From Polynucleobacter sp. UB-Piko-W3 (GTDB lineage: Bacteria; Pseudomonadota; Gammaproteobacteria; Burkholderiales; Burkholderiaceae): a DNA stretch of 56,197 nucleotides. How positions within the stretch are numbered: the stretch's first letter is position 1; each line of letters starts with the position of its first letter. Below, one piece after another: positions 31,908 to 41,764 of the stretch. The notes under the pieces were generated by a model, which saw only the letters and a list, made by a program, of their open reading frames with translations, searched no databases and had not been told where the DNA came from. The DNA is taken from contig NZ_JACVPY010000001.1 of the NCBI RefSeq assembly GCF_018881635.1, positions 1-56,197 on the forward strand. The letters are read 5' to 3'. A program made the position numbers and the translations under genes.

Positions 31908-32732
31908 ATGCATAATAAAATTATAATAAGATCTGATAACACTAGTTATCAATATTGGTTAGAAATTTGGCGATTTCGTGAATTATTTTTCGTACTCGCT
32001 AAAAGAGATATTTTAGTTAGGTATAAACAGACAATTATAGGTTTGAGTTGGTCAATACTGAGGCCACTTCTTACTGCTAGTATCTTCACAATTGTTTTTA
32101 GTAATATTGCTAATTTACAATCCCAAGATGGAGTCCCTTATTTTCTTGATGTATTCACTGCCCTGATACCATGGCAATTTTTTGCGACTGCAATTGCCGA
32201 AGCCTCCAATTCAGTAGTTACAAATTCAAACTTAATAACAAAGGTTTACTTTCCCAGAATCATCGTGCCTCTTTCAGCAATTGCTGTTGCGCTAGTTGAT
32301 TTTGTAATTAGCCTCGCTATCTTATTTTTTATCGCTATGTTTTATGGGCACACACTAGGCTTCGAAATATTATATTTGCCATTTCTTGTGATTTTACTAG
32401 TGCTTTTAAGTATTGGCCCAATTCTTCTAATTTCATCCCTGAATGTGAAGTATAGGGATTTTAGATATGTGATCCCTTTTTTAATCCAGATAGGTTTTTA
32501 TATCTGTCCAATTGGTTATATGTTTTCGGCAGTTCCAGATCATTGGAAATTTCTATATTCCGTAAATCCAATGGTGGGAGTTATTAATGGATTCAGGTTT
32601 TCAATAACTGGGTTTAACTCCAATTTTTTTTATACAAGCCTTTTTTTTAGTGTGGCCGCTGCTATTGTTTTGCTTTTAGTCGGTTTTTACACTTTTAGGA
32701 AATTAGAGCGAGATTTCGCAGACATTATTTAG
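31908..32732 (+). CDS. wzm: ABC-2 type polysaccharide export permease
   Basis: The 274-residue membrane subunit of an ABC exporter for O-antigen or capsule. The N-terminal region has FRELFFVLAKRDILVRYKQT with the ABC-2 amphipathic entry, then GLSWSILRPLL and six hydrophobic segments; KYRDFRYVIPFLIQ is characteristic of Wzm/KpsM-type permeases. It is followed after 9 bases by wzt. It has no obvious Shine-Dalgarno sequence. AT content is visibly higher than that of region 1. Confidence 0.93.
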   Translation: MHNKIIIRSDNTSYQYWLEIWRFRELFFVLAKRDILVRYKQTIIGLSWSILRPLLTASIFTIVFSNIANLQSQDGVPYFLDVFTALIPWQFFATAIAEASNSVVTNSNLITKVYFPRIIVPLSAIAVALVDFVISLAILFFIAMFYGHTLGFEILYLPFLVILLVLLSIGPILLISSLNVKYRDFRYVIPFLIQIGFYICPIGYMFSAVPDHWKFLYSVNPMVGVINGFRFSITGFNSNFFYTSLFFSVAAAIVLLLVGFYTFRKLERDFADII

Positions 32733-32741
32733 GATGCTTTT

Positions 32742-34037
32742 ATGAGTCATGATGTTGCTATAAAGATAAATAATTTATCTAAATCATATTTGCTGCAGCA
32801 AAATTTAGCTCACTCAAGCTACAAGTCTATTGCAGAAACACTTACGCAAAGCGCTTTCAATATTTATAGTCAGGCTAAGTCTATCCTTAAAGAGAGAGAT
32901 ATTGATTCCGAAAGTTATCGGACTAAACAAAAGTTTTGGGCTCTTGACGATATTTCTTTTGAAGTTAAGTGCGGCGATAAAGTTGCAATTATTGGTAGAA
33001 ATGGTTCGGGAAAATCTACATTGCTTAAAATATTGAGTCGCATTACTCGTCCCACAACTGGTGAGATTATGATTAATGGTCGTATAGCCTCCTTGCTTGA
33101 GGTTGGAACGGGATTTCATCCTGAGCTCACTGGTAGAGAAAATATTTTTCTGAATGGAGCAATTCTTGGGATGCTTAGAAAAGAGGTTAATCTAAAGTTT
33201 GATGAAATAGTTGAATTTTCTGGCGTTGAGAGATTTCTAGATACTCCCGTTAAGAGATACAGTAGTGGCATGTATGTTCGACTAGCATTTGCTGTGGCTG
33301 CTCATTTGGATCCTGAAATCTTGCTTGTTGACGAGGTGCTTGCTGTGGGGGATGCTGATTTTCAAAGAAAATGTATTGCAAAAATGTCTGATATTGCTAA
33401 TCAAGGTAAAACAGTTCTATTCGTTTCCCATAATCCCATGGCTGCTAAGCAGTTATGTAATTATGGAATTGAGCTTTGCAATGGAAAGATAGTCTACGCT
33501 GGAGATGTCCAGGCAACTTTAGATCACTACTCTTCTTCTATGGCTTTGATAGGACATCAAGGGATTCGAGAGCGCATTGATCGAAAGGGTCGGCAAAATC
33601 TCAAATTCACTGAAGTTAAGATATTTGATACCGACGGTCAAGAAAGGGATTATGTGAAAAGCGGGGATGATGTATTTGTTAGGATGTATTACGATGCGAC
33701 TAATGTATTCAAGAATGCTAGAGTTCTAGTGGCATTTAATGTTATCTCTCCCAATGGAAATGTAATTACAAATATTAACAACGTTGACAGTTGTGGTGTC
33801 TCGTTAGATATTCATCGGAGTGGCTACTTTGAGTGTAGGTGGCCTAATATTAACCTAAGATCTGGTGATTTTCGTTGTACGATTTTTGTCTCGGTGAACG
33901 AAGAGATAGAGGATTGGATTGAATCTGCTTTTGTTTTAAGGGTTGAGGATGGTGACTTCTATGGCACCGGAAAGTTAGTTGATCGTGCTCAAGGCGATAT
34001 TTTAGTTAATAATTCATGGCGTAGCGTAAATGTATAA
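32742..34037 (+). CDS. wzt: O-antigen/capsule ABC exporter ATPase with Wzt C-terminal domain
   Basis: The 431-residue ATPase has Walker A GRNGSGKS at 85-92, signature [13 protein letters not shown], Walker B ILLVDEV with Asp197 and Glu198, and the SHNP H-loop. An insertion of about 50 residues precedes Walker A, as in Wzt. Residues from about 280 to 431 form an added beta-rich domain of the Wzt type, which in relatives binds the modified end of the O-chain. The stop overlaps the next gene's start by 8 bases, so that product is translationally coupled. Confidence 0.94.
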   Translation: MSHDVAIKINNLSKSYLLQQNLAHSSYKSIAETLTQSAFNIYSQAKSILKERDIDSESYRTKQKFWALDDISFEVKCGDKVAIIGRNGSGKSTLLKILSRITRPTTGEIMINGRIASLLEVGTGFHPELTGRENIFLNGAILGMLRKEVNLKFDEIVEFSGVERFLDTPVKRYSSGMYVRLAFAVAAHLDPEILLVDEVLAVGDADFQRKCIAKMSDIANQGKTVLFVSHNPMAAKQLCNYGIELCNGKIVYAGDVQATLDHYSSSMALIGHQGIRERIDRKGRQNLKFTEVKIFDTDGQERDYVKSGDDVFVRMYYDATNVFKNARVLVAFNVISPNGNVITNINNVDSCGVSLDIHRSGYFECRWPNINLRSGDFRCTIFVSVNEEIEDWIESAFVLRVEDGDFYGTGKLVDRAQGDILVNNSWRSVNV

Positions 34038-34785
34038 TTTTCTTAATCTTAAAAAAGTATTTAATAAGTTTCGCTATAGAGTTAGTAGAATTATTAATTG
34101 TCAATTCTTCAGTTTATGGCGAAAGATTAAAGCAATCGGAATTACTCGTACTTTATGGCTAATAGAGTATTCGGAATGGCAGCAGGGCGGCTTAAACTCA
34201 GCACAGGGCCGCGGTCCATTGGACGGTTTTGGTGACGCCTCTCCATGGTACACATATCCCGCGATTGAATATTTAAAGCAATTAGATTTGACGGATGCGA
34301 CTCTATTTGAATATGGCTCTGGTAATAGTACTAATTTTTGGAGGTCTAGAGTTAAAGAGATAGTTAGCGTGGAATCAAGTCCGGAATGGTTTTCGCTGGT
34401 AAGTGGTAATCAAACTCTAAATCAAAAAATTATGCTTAGAACGGAGAAAGCAGAATATATAAATAGTATTAAAGAGGTAAATGCCACTTACGATATTATC
34501 GTAGTTGATGGTGAATATAGACAATTGTGCGCGATATCTGCCTTAGATTTTTTAAAGAAAGATGGAATGCTGATTCTCGATAACTCTGATTGGTTTACTG
34601 ATATTACCGGCGAGCTTAGAAGCCGTGGATATATGCAAATAGATTTTATCGGGCAGGGTCCGATAAACTCCTATGCTTGGAGTACCTCCATTTTTATAAA
34701 AGAAATTAGTAAATATAGCCGTCAGTTTTTGAATGGGTCTATTGATGTTGTCGGAGGAATTACAGAAGATGGCATCAGAAAATAA
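34030..34785 (+). CDS. SAM-dependent methyltransferase-like protein, coupled to wzt
   Basis: This 251-residue protein has [18 protein letters not shown] (SAM-binding loop, near residues 94-111), [10 protein letters not shown] with acidic residues in the ribose-binding position, and [11 protein letters not shown] then [10 protein letters not shown]. This is a class I methyltransferase pattern; the fold is more certain than the substrate. It overlaps wzt by 8 bases. In ABC-exported O-antigens a terminal methylation or phosphorylation can stop chain growth and be recognised by the Wzt domain, so this could be a chain-capping enzyme (inference). The 3' end is one base from the convergent FkbM gene. 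Confidence 0.72.
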   Translation: MYNFLNLKKVFNKFRYRVSRIINCQFFSLWRKIKAIGITRTLWLIEYSEWQQGGLNSAQGRGPLDGFGDASPWYTYPAIEYLKQLDLTDATLFEYGSGNSTNFWRSRVKEIVSVESSPEWFSLVSGNQTLNQKIMLRTEKAEYINSIKEVNATYDIIVVDGEYRQLCAISALDFLKKDGMLILDNSDWFTDITGELRSRGYMQIDFIGQGPINSYAWSTSIFIKEISKYSRQFLNGSIDVVGGITEDGIRK

Positions 34786-34786
34786 T

Positions 34787-35491
34787 CTAACTTTTATTGA
34801 TTGGCTGAAATATTACGCTATTGCCAGTCTTGGAATACGGGTAGAAGCCAACACTTTTTAAGAAGCTTACAACTTCATTATTTTGTAAATTTAAAATATT
34901 CGATTCTGAGCATTCCACCACTAAATATTCAGGTCTGAATTTAATCCAGTCGTTTGATTCTAAAACTTGTAAATCATAGCCCTCGGCATCAATTGTCATA
35001 AAAGCGAATTTCTTGTTCTTAGGGGCATTCTTTTCTAAAATGGACGAAAGACTATCTGTAATTATGTATTTTACCTCCAGTAACTTATAGTTTTGCAACC
35101 CATTTCGCAGGTTGGCAGTTTCAGCATCAAAGGTATTAAGCGCCGCTTCATTGAACATGTAGTAAGGGAGAGTTGAAGGCTCCTTGGAAACGCCGCACTC
35201 TATGAAAATGTCTCTTGGTCTAAACTTTTCAAAAAGAATTTTTGTTTCGGGGTTCGGGTCTATGCATATCCCTGACCATGAGTTTTTATAAAAAATATAA
35301 GAATTAGAGAGTCTAAATGGATGATGTGCTCCAACGTCGACGTAAAAGCCTTTCTGAGTCGATTGAACATCAATAAATTGAGATAGAATCAAATCCTCCC
35401 CCTCTTGTGAATAACTTTGGCGATGAAAATCATCCGAGGGGTCTATTGCCTCTAGCAATTTTCGAAGCACTTTTTTTGTAAGATTTTTCAT
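34787..35491 (-). CDS. FkbM family methyltransferase
   Basis: This 234-residue protein has QEGEDLILSQF, FYVDVGAHHPFRLSNSY (SAM-binding loop), GICIDPNPE and FMTIDAEGYDLQVLES, the FkbM order. FkbM enzymes O-methylate sugar hydroxyls. The longest frame reaches to 35584 and would overlap the divergent gene at 35531; the internal ATG at 35491 (MKNLTKKVL) leaves a 39-base divergent gap and I prefer it. Both starts remain possible. Confidence 0.8.
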   Translation of the reverse strand: MKNLTKKVLRKLLEAIDPSDDFHRQSYSQEGEDLILSQFIDVQSTQKGFYVDVGAHHPFRLSNSYIFYKNSWSGICIDPNPETKILFEKFRPRDIFIECGVSKEPSTLPYYMFNEAALNTFDAETANLRNGLQNYKLLEVKYIITDSLSSILEKNAPKNKKFAFMTIDAEGYDLQVLESNDWIKFRPEYLVVECSESNILNLQNNEVVSFLKSVGFYPYSKTGNSVIFQPINKS

Positions 35492-35530
35492 TTCTTTTTT
35501 GTCTGGATGTAAGTATCTTTTAATCTTTAT

Positions 35531-36862
35531 ATGGAAACTAGCAAACAAATTATAGTCTTTAACCCAATCTCCAATCATGGACACCTTGATTCGTGGAATT
35601 ACTTTTTTATAAAAATACTCCTAAAAAATGGTTACGAAGTTTTCGCGGTAACTGAGGATGTAACTAGCCTAGTCGCAATGTTTAAGAGTGAGGAAAACTC
35701 CTTAGGGGAAAGCCTGAAAGTTTACCCAATAGTAAGCCTAAAAAACAAGCTTAAAACTATATATAAGAGATACCTATCTCCGGATATCTTAAGAGACGAA
35801 TCTTTTAATTTGTCTGTAAATAATGATGTAGAAGTTAAGCTATCTGAAGGAGTGCCTGCTTGGATAAGTAAAATAAAGAAACTTATTAATTTTTTTTTAA
35901 AGGATAAAGAGTTTAAGGACTTTACATCATCAATTAAGAAGATAGTTAAAGATAATTCGTTGAGGCCAAAAATAGCAATTAATATGTTTTTGGATATGTA
36001 TTCCTACAACGCTAAAAGTATAAAGTCCCTAGAATCAGTTGGAATTCAATGGGCTGGTATAAGTTTCTTCCCAAATTTTACTAGAGATAAAATTCTTTAT
36101 GAATCTAAAAATTTAAAGGGCATATTTCTCCTTGATAGCGTTATTAGAAATAATCTTAGCGAAATTTTTCCCAATAAAATATTTGGCTTGCTACCTGACA
36201 TAACTAATCATAGCTTATTCAATGAAAGGCCAGATTTAGTTCTGAAGATCCTATCAAAAGCGAAACGCAGAAAAATTTTATTTTTAGGAGGGTCGATCGG
36301 ACCTCAAAAAAATTTATCTGCGTGGTATTTTGCTATTAAGAGCTTACCTAAGGATGAATGGTTCTTTTTGATGGTCGGTGAGGTTCACGCTGCATCATTA
36401 AGTGAGAATGAGCTAAAGATGTATATGGAAAGTCTTGATAAACCAATTGATAATCTATTTATCTATAATCGCTATATCAAAGATGAAAAATTATTTAACG
36501 AGTTGATCAATTGCTCCGATTATATTTTTGCTGTTTATAAAAATTTTTTTGGGAGCAGCAATATGATTTCAAAAGCTTCATGTTTCAAAAAGCCAATATT
36601 AGTTTGCAATAACGGCATAATGAATAAAGTTGTGGAAAAATATCGTATTGGATTTTCTGTTGATAGCGACTCAGAAGAGCAAATTGTTGAGGGTTTACTG
36701 CGCTTACGAGAAGGGGAGATCCCCGCAAATCACTTTGAGAAATATCTACTAGATCATAATATTGACTCAATGGAGCTTGCTATTTTAGATTTTTTAGGTA
36801 AATCTGAAGCCTGTCGCGCTACTAGTGCAACAAAAAAAGGGGACTATGAAGACCGAATTTGA
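35531..36862 (+). CDS. GT-B-like glycosyltransferase, uncharacterised
   Basis: This 443-residue protein is AT-rich, with many Lys, Ile and Asn. The N-terminus IIVFNPISNHGHLDSWNYFF resembles a GT-B entry loop. The C-terminal half has KILFLGGSIGPQKNLSAWYFAI and VVEKYRIGFSVDSDSEEQIVEGLLRL, the typical nucleotide-sugar-binding order. There is no strong family match that I recognise, so donor and acceptor are unknown. It overlaps the next gene's start by 17 bases. Confidence 0.65.
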   Translation: METSKQIIVFNPISNHGHLDSWNYFFIKILLKNGYEVFAVTEDVTSLVAMFKSEENSLGESLKVYPIVSLKNKLKTIYKRYLSPDILRDESFNLSVNNDVEVKLSEGVPAWISKIKKLINFFLKDKEFKDFTSSIKKIVKDNSLRPKIAINMFLDMYSYNAKSIKSLESVGIQWAGISFFPNFTRDKILYESKNLKGIFLLDSVIRNNLSEIFPNKIFGLLPDITNHSLFNERPDLVLKILSKAKRRKILFLGGSIGPQKNLSAWYFAIKSLPKDEWFFLMVGEVHAASLSENELKMYMESLDKPIDNLFIYNRYIKDEKLFNELINCSDYIFAVYKNFFGSSNMISKASCFKKPILVCNNGIMNKVVEKYRIGFSVDSDSEEQIVEGLLRLREGEIPANHFEKYLLDHNIDSMELAILDFLGKSEACRATSATKKGDYEDRI

Positions 36863-37769
36863 AACCCCAATTGCCTTTTTTATATTTAATAGGCCAGAAA
36901 CTACGGCACTAGTCTTTAATGAGATTAGAAAAATTAGGCCCAAAAAATTACTAATTGTGGCAGATGGCCCAAGGCTAAATGTACTGGGGGAGGACTTGAG
37001 GTGCTCCAAAACAAGAGAAGTGGTCGACGCTGTAGATTGGAATTGTGAGGTTTTAAGTAATTACTCTGACGTTAATATGGGCTGCAAGGCCAGAATGTCC
37101 ACTGGAATAGACTGGGTTTTTTCTGAGGTAAGTGAGGCAATATTTCTTGAGGATGATTGCTTACCTGCACTTTCATTTTTTCGTTTTTGTGAGGAGATGT
37201 TGAGTAAATATAGGCTTGACCAAAGGGTAGGGATGATAAGTGGAGATAACTTTAATATGGGCGTTAAAGTTACAAATGCTAGCTACTATTTTTCAAAGAA
37301 TACGCATATCTGGGGTTGGGCGTCATGGGCAGATAGGTGGGTATCAAAATATGATGTTGAAATGAAAAGCTGGCAAGCCATAAAAGAGCAGGGATTGTTT
37401 GAGAGTTTAACGGGGGGACTTTCTTCTCTTAGCCCCTTGAAAGAGGCCTTTGATTTAACCCATAGTGGATTATTGAATACATGGGATTATCAGTACGCCT
37501 TTTTAAATTTAATCGAAGGAAGGCTCAATGTTATCCCAGAAGTTAATTTGGTAAAAAATATCGGATTTGGTTCTGATGCAACACATACAAAAAAAATAAC
37601 AAACGAGGCAAATCTTGATTCTTATGAGATGGAATTTCCTATAACTCACCCAGTTGGCATGTTCCAGATTTTGGGATCTAATGATCTTCATGGAGCCAAT
37701 CAGGGATTATTTTTTAAGGTAGCTCGGAGCCTCAAAAAATATTTATATTTTGTAAAAAATTTATTTTAA
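36846..37769 (+). CDS. GT2-like glycosyltransferase (HlpA-like)
   Basis: I start this 307-residue protein at ATG 36846, preceded by AAAAAGGGG at 36834-36842; the longer frame from 36825 is less likely. PIAFFIFNRPETTALVFNEI, LIVADGPR, IFLEDDCLPALSFFRFC and HIWGWASWADRW are typical of GT2-like proteins often annotated hemolytic protein HlpA-like, which occur in polysaccharide clusters. The EDD is the likely metal-binding motif. It overlaps the previous gene by 17 bases and is 13 bases before the next. Confidence 0.75.
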   Translation: MKTEFETPIAFFIFNRPETTALVFNEIRKIRPKKLLIVADGPRLNVLGEDLRCSKTREVVDAVDWNCEVLSNYSDVNMGCKARMSTGIDWVFSEVSEAIFLEDDCLPALSFFRFCEEMLSKYRLDQRVGMISGDNFNMGVKVTNASYYFSKNTHIWGWASWADRWVSKYDVEMKSWQAIKEQGLFESLTGGLSSLSPLKEAFDLTHSGLLNTWDYQYAFLNLIEGRLNVIPEVNLVKNIGFGSDATHTKKITNEANLDSYEMEFPITHPVGMFQILGSNDLHGANQGLFFKVARSLKKYLYFVKNLF

Positions 37770-37782
37770 GGAAATCTTAAAG

Positions 37783-38580
37783 GTGAGCTGTCCAATTTGC
37801 AACAAAGTAATGCGCTTAGCCTTTGAGGCCAAGTTGTTGAGAAAATTTAATGCGAAATTTGAGGTTTGTGAGGGTTGTGGATTTTTACGCACCCCAAATC
37901 CTACTTGGTTAGTGGAGGCATACGATAATGCAATTGCAGATGCCGATACCGGTCTAGTTATGAGAAATTTTTTAATATCTCGTAAGGTTGCATGCATTCT
38001 TTATTTTCTTTTAAATTTTCGATCTAAGGCAGTTTTCTTAGACTTTGCTGGAGGTTATGGGTTACTAGTGCGATTAATGAGGGATATAGGGTTCAATTTT
38101 TTTTGGAGGGACAGGTATTGTAAAAATATTTTATCCTCTGGATTTGAGTATGAAAAATCTACGCATGGGCCTTGTAATGCAGTTACAGCGATGGAAGTTA
38201 TGGAACACATTGAGGATCCAATGACTTTCATTGCGGACATATTTAAGGAGACTAATTGCACTGCACTGATTTTTTCTACCCAGCTTTATGATGGGCCTCC
38301 TCCAGACCCTAATACGTGGTGGTATTATGTTTTTAATACTGGGCAACACATAAGCTTTTACCAGAAAAAAACCTTTGACAAAATTGCATCAAATCTTGGT
38401 TTGCATTTTTATACCGCCAATGGTATCCATCTCCTCTCAAAAGAAAGAGTTAACATTCGCTTTTTGCCTTTCATAACACATGATATTTTTTGTAGGATTT
38501 TTACAATTTATATTGCTTCCAGGTTGGGTTCGAAGACTATTAACGATCATTTGCAAATTTTGAATAAATCAAGCCCATGA
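37783..38580 (+). CDS. Class I methyltransferase with N-terminal zinc ribbon
   Basis: The 265-residue product starts with GTG at 37783. The N-terminus has SCPICNKV and FEVCEGCGFLRT, two Cys pairs of a zinc-ribbon-like element. A methyltransferase domain follows: AVFLDFAGGYGLLVRLM (SAM loop), AVTAMEVMEHIEDP (motif II) and ALIFSTQLYDGPP. This order is seen in polysaccharide C-methyltransferase-like or general SAM enzymes; the substrate is unclear. It lies 13 bases after the previous gene and 7 before the next. Confidence 0.72.
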   Translation: MSCPICNKVMRLAFEAKLLRKFNAKFEVCEGCGFLRTPNPTWLVEAYDNAIADADTGLVMRNFLISRKVACILYFLLNFRSKAVFLDFAGGYGLLVRLMRDIGFNFFWRDRYCKNILSSGFEYEKSTHGPCNAVTAMEVMEHIEDPMTFIADIFKETNCTALIFSTQLYDGPPPDPNTWWYYVFNTGQHISFYQKKTFDKIASNLGLHFYTANGIHLLSKERVNIRFLPFITHDIFCRIFTIYIASRLGSKTINDHLQILNKSSP

Positions 38581-38587
38581 GAAGAAA

Positions 38588-39748
38588 ATGTATTCAAAAA
38601 TAAAGGTAGCATTTGATTCTCAAATATTTAGTGCGCAAACATACGGAGGAGTGTCGAGATACTACTATGAGTTAATAGGCGAATTAAATAAAAAAAAGTC
38701 ATTTTCTGCAATTTTAGTTGCCCCATTTTTCATTAATAAATACGTTAAAAACATTATTACGGAGGGATTTTTCTTTCCATCCATTTGTCAACGACTCCCG
38801 CTAAAATTTTTTGGTATAAACAGGCGATATTTTATTAACTTTGAAAGGTTAATAGGCATCTTCCTAAGCTACGTCTACCTTTCTGTGAGTCGGCCAAAAA
38901 TTATTCACGAGACGTACTATTTACCATTTGGGATTGGTTTTTCAAGTGCAATTAGAGTGCTTACAATTTATGACATGATTCATGAGATATTTCCTGAGCT
39001 ATTTGGTGATCATGACTTAACTTCTTCCTTTAAGAGAATCGCCGTTAATAGGGCTGATCACATAATATGTATTTCAAAGGCTACAAAAAATGATCTAATG
39101 AAATTTTTTGGGATTCCCGAGGAAAAGATTTCGGTAGTATATCTAGCGCCATCAACAAATTCTTTGAGAGTTTTCAGCAATGAAGTTCTAAGACTTGGTA
39201 CTAGACCCTATCTACTTTATGTCGGTTCAAGGAGGGGGTACAAGAATTTCATTAATTTTTTAAATGGCTATATTCGCTCCTCTTTTTTAAAGGACAATTA
39301 CGGGATAATTTGTTTTGGAGGAGGGGAGTTTGATTTTGAAGAACGTAAAATTCTAAATCAGTATGGTCTTCTGAGTGATATGGATTCTAAAGTGAAGCAT
39401 ATTTCTGGAGATGATCTCTTGTTGGGGAGTTATTATAAAAACGCCTCTGTATTTGTGTATCCTTCAAGGTATGAAGGATTTGGGTTACCTCCGCTTGAGG
39501 CCATGTCTCACGATTGCCCAGTGGCTTGCAGTCAAGCAAGCTCAATTCCTGAAGTTGTAGGCAATGCGGCTTCGTACTTTGACCCGGAGAATGTAGAGGA
39601 AATAACTAGTGCAATTGAAAAAATCCTAATTGAGCCAGGCTTTAGGGAAGAGTTAATCAAAAGGGGTAGACAGCGATTAAAGCACTTTTCTTGGGAAAAG
39701 TGTGCGACGGAGACTGAGAATGTATACGCTAATCTATTAAAAGATTGA
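38588..39748 (+). CDS. Family 4 glycosyltransferase
   Basis: This 386-residue GT4 enzyme has SAQTYGGVSRYYYEL near the N-terminus, YDMIHEIFPELF in the middle, and the GT4 signature VYPSRYEGFGLPPLEAM at about 292-308, followed by CSQASSIPEVVG. The catalytic Glu pair is in EGFGLPPLE. Relatives often transfer mannose or rhamnose. It starts after GAAGAAA, 7 bases downstream of the previous stop. A 152-base gap separates it from the next gene. Confidence 0.92.
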   Translation: MYSKIKVAFDSQIFSAQTYGGVSRYYYELIGELNKKKSFSAILVAPFFINKYVKNIITEGFFFPSICQRLPLKFFGINRRYFINFERLIGIFLSYVYLSVSRPKIIHETYYLPFGIGFSSAIRVLTIYDMIHEIFPELFGDHDLTSSFKRIAVNRADHIICISKATKNDLMKFFGIPEEKISVVYLAPSTNSLRVFSNEVLRLGTRPYLLYVGSRRGYKNFINFLNGYIRSSFLKDNYGIICFGGGEFDFEERKILNQYGLLSDMDSKVKHISGDDLLLGSYYKNASVFVYPSRYEGFGLPPLEAMSHDCPVACSQASSIPEVVGNAASYFDPENVEEITSAIEKILIEPGFREELIKRGRQRLKHFSWEKCATETENVYANLLKD

Positions 39749-39900
39749 CGATTTTGGTGCTCCAATAAGTATAGTCAATAATGCTTATGAAAGCGTATTG
39801 CATATAAGCGATAACTGACCGTAGTACTTTCAATTTTTATTTTAGCAAATCATTCGCCTATATCGGGATCAAAATTTGCCTCTTTTATGAAAAAATACAT

Positions 39901-40620
39901 ATGAAAAAAATTGTTCAAAAATTTTTTAATTTATTTGGGTTCAAGTTATCTAGACTTTCTACCGAACCTACCGAATTGTCCCTCAAGATGCTAATGCAGT
40001 CATTTAAAATTGCTCAAATTGACTTGGTAATAGATGTTGGGGCTAATGCTGGCCAATACGCACAACGATTAAGGTTTGGCGGCTACCGGGGAAAGATTAT
40101 ATCAATTGAACCCTTGAAGTCAGCCCATGAGCAACTTCTCGTGGCCTCGAGAAATGATCCAAATTGGGATGTTTTGCCTCGATGTGCATTAGGCGCAATA
40201 AATGGTGAGATTGAAATAAACATTTCAAAAAATTCAGTGAGTAGTTCGATATTACCAATGATGTCTGCCCATCTGGATTCAGCTCCAGAGTCTATATATA
40301 TTGGTAAGGAGTTTGTCCCAATGTTTACCCTCGATGATCTTCTAGGAGATTTGATTCGGGGCCACAAAGGTATTTTTTTAAAAATTGATACTCAAGGTCT
40401 TGAGTGGGAGGTGCTGAATGGCGCATCCCAAATTTTGCCTGTAATCAAAGGTATCCAGCTCGAACTTTCCTTTTTGGAGCTATATGAAGGACAGCGTTTA
40501 TGGCATGATTTTATTGACTTTTTGAGTAACCTTTCCTTTAATTTTTGGAGTATGGAGCCAGCTTTTATAGATCATGAAACAGGTAGAACAATGCAAGTAG
40601 ATGGAGTTTTTTTTAGATAA
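39901..40620 (+). CDS. FkbM family methyltransferase
   Basis: The 239-residue product has LVIDVGANAGQYAQRLRF (SAM-binding loop), ISIEPLKSAHEQL, FTLDDLL, and IFLKIDTQGLEWEVLNGA, the FkbM signatures. It probably O-methylates a sugar. This is the second FkbM gene of the cluster, not closely similar to the first. A 152-base gap upstream may hold a promoter; I found no convincing pair. Confidence 0.87.
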   Translation: MKKIVQKFFNLFGFKLSRLSTEPTELSLKMLMQSFKIAQIDLVIDVGANAGQYAQRLRFGGYRGKIISIEPLKSAHEQLLVASRNDPNWDVLPRCALGAINGEIEINISKNSVSSSILPMMSAHLDSAPESIYIGKEFVPMFTLDDLLGDLIRGHKGIFLKIDTQGLEWEVLNGASQILPVIKGIQLELSFLELYEGQRLWHDFIDFLSNLSFNFWSMEPAFIDHETGRTMQVDGVFFR

Positions 40621-40665
40621 ATTTGAGGTACTCCGAGTGCGTATCCCTGTCTTAAGGCGATCAAG

Positions 40666-41421
40666 ATGTTAATGAAAGTTAGTATAATTACGGTGGTGCG
40701 CAATGGGGCGAGTACGATCTCCCGCTCAATTGAATCTGTGCTCTCTCAAGATTATCCATCAGTTGAGTATATCGTTGTCGACGGCGCTTCAACTGACTGC
40801 ACCTTAAGCATTATAAATTCCTATGGCTCCAGAATAAATGTAGTGATCTCTGAGCCAGATGATGGCATATACGATGCAATGAATAAAGGCATAATGCGTG
40901 CTACAGGGGAAATTATTGGAATCTTAAATGCAGATGATTCATATTCTAGTTGCCATGTTTTATCTGAGGTTGCCGCTCTTTTCCAAATTCGCGATATTGA
41001 TGCCTTGTATGCTGATTTAGAGTACTTCTCGGCGGAGAGACCAAATCATGTGTATCGACTTTATCGCTCCAAATATTTTTCGCCAAATCGTTTGCAGTTT
41101 GGGCTTATGCCGGCGCATCCAACACTTTTTTTGAGGCGATCCGTTTACGAAAATTATGGGCTTTTCTCCAGCGCATATAAGATTGCCGGGGACTTTGAAT
41201 TTGTAGCGAGGATTTTTAAGAATGACGTCTTGAAATATTACTATCTGCCGAAAATTTTAGTGCGGATGCAATTGGGTGGTGTTAGTACTAGCGGGTTTTC
41301 GAGTGCAGTTATTTTAAATAAAGAGATATTAAAAGCATGCTATAGCAATAATATTCCGTCAAACTACCTTAAGCTACTCCTTAGGTACTCACTTAAACTA
41401 ATGGAGCTTATAAAAAAATAA
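40666..41421 (+). CDS. Family 2 glycosyltransferase
   Basis: This 251-residue GT2 protein has VSIITVVRNGASTISRSIES, YIVVDGASTDCTLSII, SEPDDGIYDAMNKGI and GILNADDSYSS, the WcaA-like pattern seen in many polysaccharide clusters. A second in-frame ATG lies at 40672. It lies 45 bases after the FkbM gene, with AAGG at 40653-40656, and is followed by a 343-base gap. Confidence 0.92.
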   Translation: MLMKVSIITVVRNGASTISRSIESVLSQDYPSVEYIVVDGASTDCTLSIINSYGSRINVVISEPDDGIYDAMNKGIMRATGEIIGILNADDSYSSCHVLSEVAALFQIRDIDALYADLEYFSAERPNHVYRLYRSKYFSPNRLQFGLMPAHPTLFLRRSVYENYGLFSSAYKIAGDFEFVARIFKNDVLKYYYLPKILVRMQLGGVSTSGFSSAVILNKEILKACYSNNIPSNYLKLLLRYSLKLMELIKK

Positions 41422-41764
41422 GGATTATTTGCATCATATCCACACCATAAATTTAATAGTTTGTTAATTTAGCTTTTATAAAAAAGTATATTTAAATGCA
41501 GGCCAAAAGCCTTATCACCAAAATATTTCGAGTAAATTACTTACTGCGACATTAATGGTCATGATAGCGGCCCCTTAAAGGTAAAAAAGTTATGGGCCCT
41601 AAAACCGCAGCCTTTTTAGTATCTAGGGTTTTTGGCATACCATCAAATTAGACTCTTTTGACGGTATGTTTTAAATCAAGTTCTCCATTGTAGGTAGTTT
41701 TGACCCTTAATGATCTTTTCTATCTGCAAATGTAAAAGTCAATTTCTACGCGTAATATAGCATT
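41422..41764. other. Intergenic region of 343 bases between GT2 and sugar-1-phosphate transferase
   Basis: No coding frame with start, ribosome binding site and family signal is seen. The sequence is AT-rich with a 12-base inverted repeat at 41636-41668 and several G/C-rich islands (GGGCCC near 41594). A TTGACC at 41700-41705 has only a weak -10 partner. The region may hold the promoter of the downstream gene and the terminator of the upstream one, but neither is convincing. Confidence 0.6.
41636..41668. repeat. Inverted repeat (12-base arms, one mismatch)
   Basis: Arms CATACCATCAAA (41636-41647) and TTTGACGGTATG (41657-41668) are inverted repeats with one mismatch and a 9-base spacer. The arms are not GC-rich, and the downstream sequence is only mildly T-rich, so it is a better candidate for a protein-binding operator or an RNA stem than an intrinsic terminator. 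Its position 97 bases before the next gene fits a regulatory site. Confidence 0.45.
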
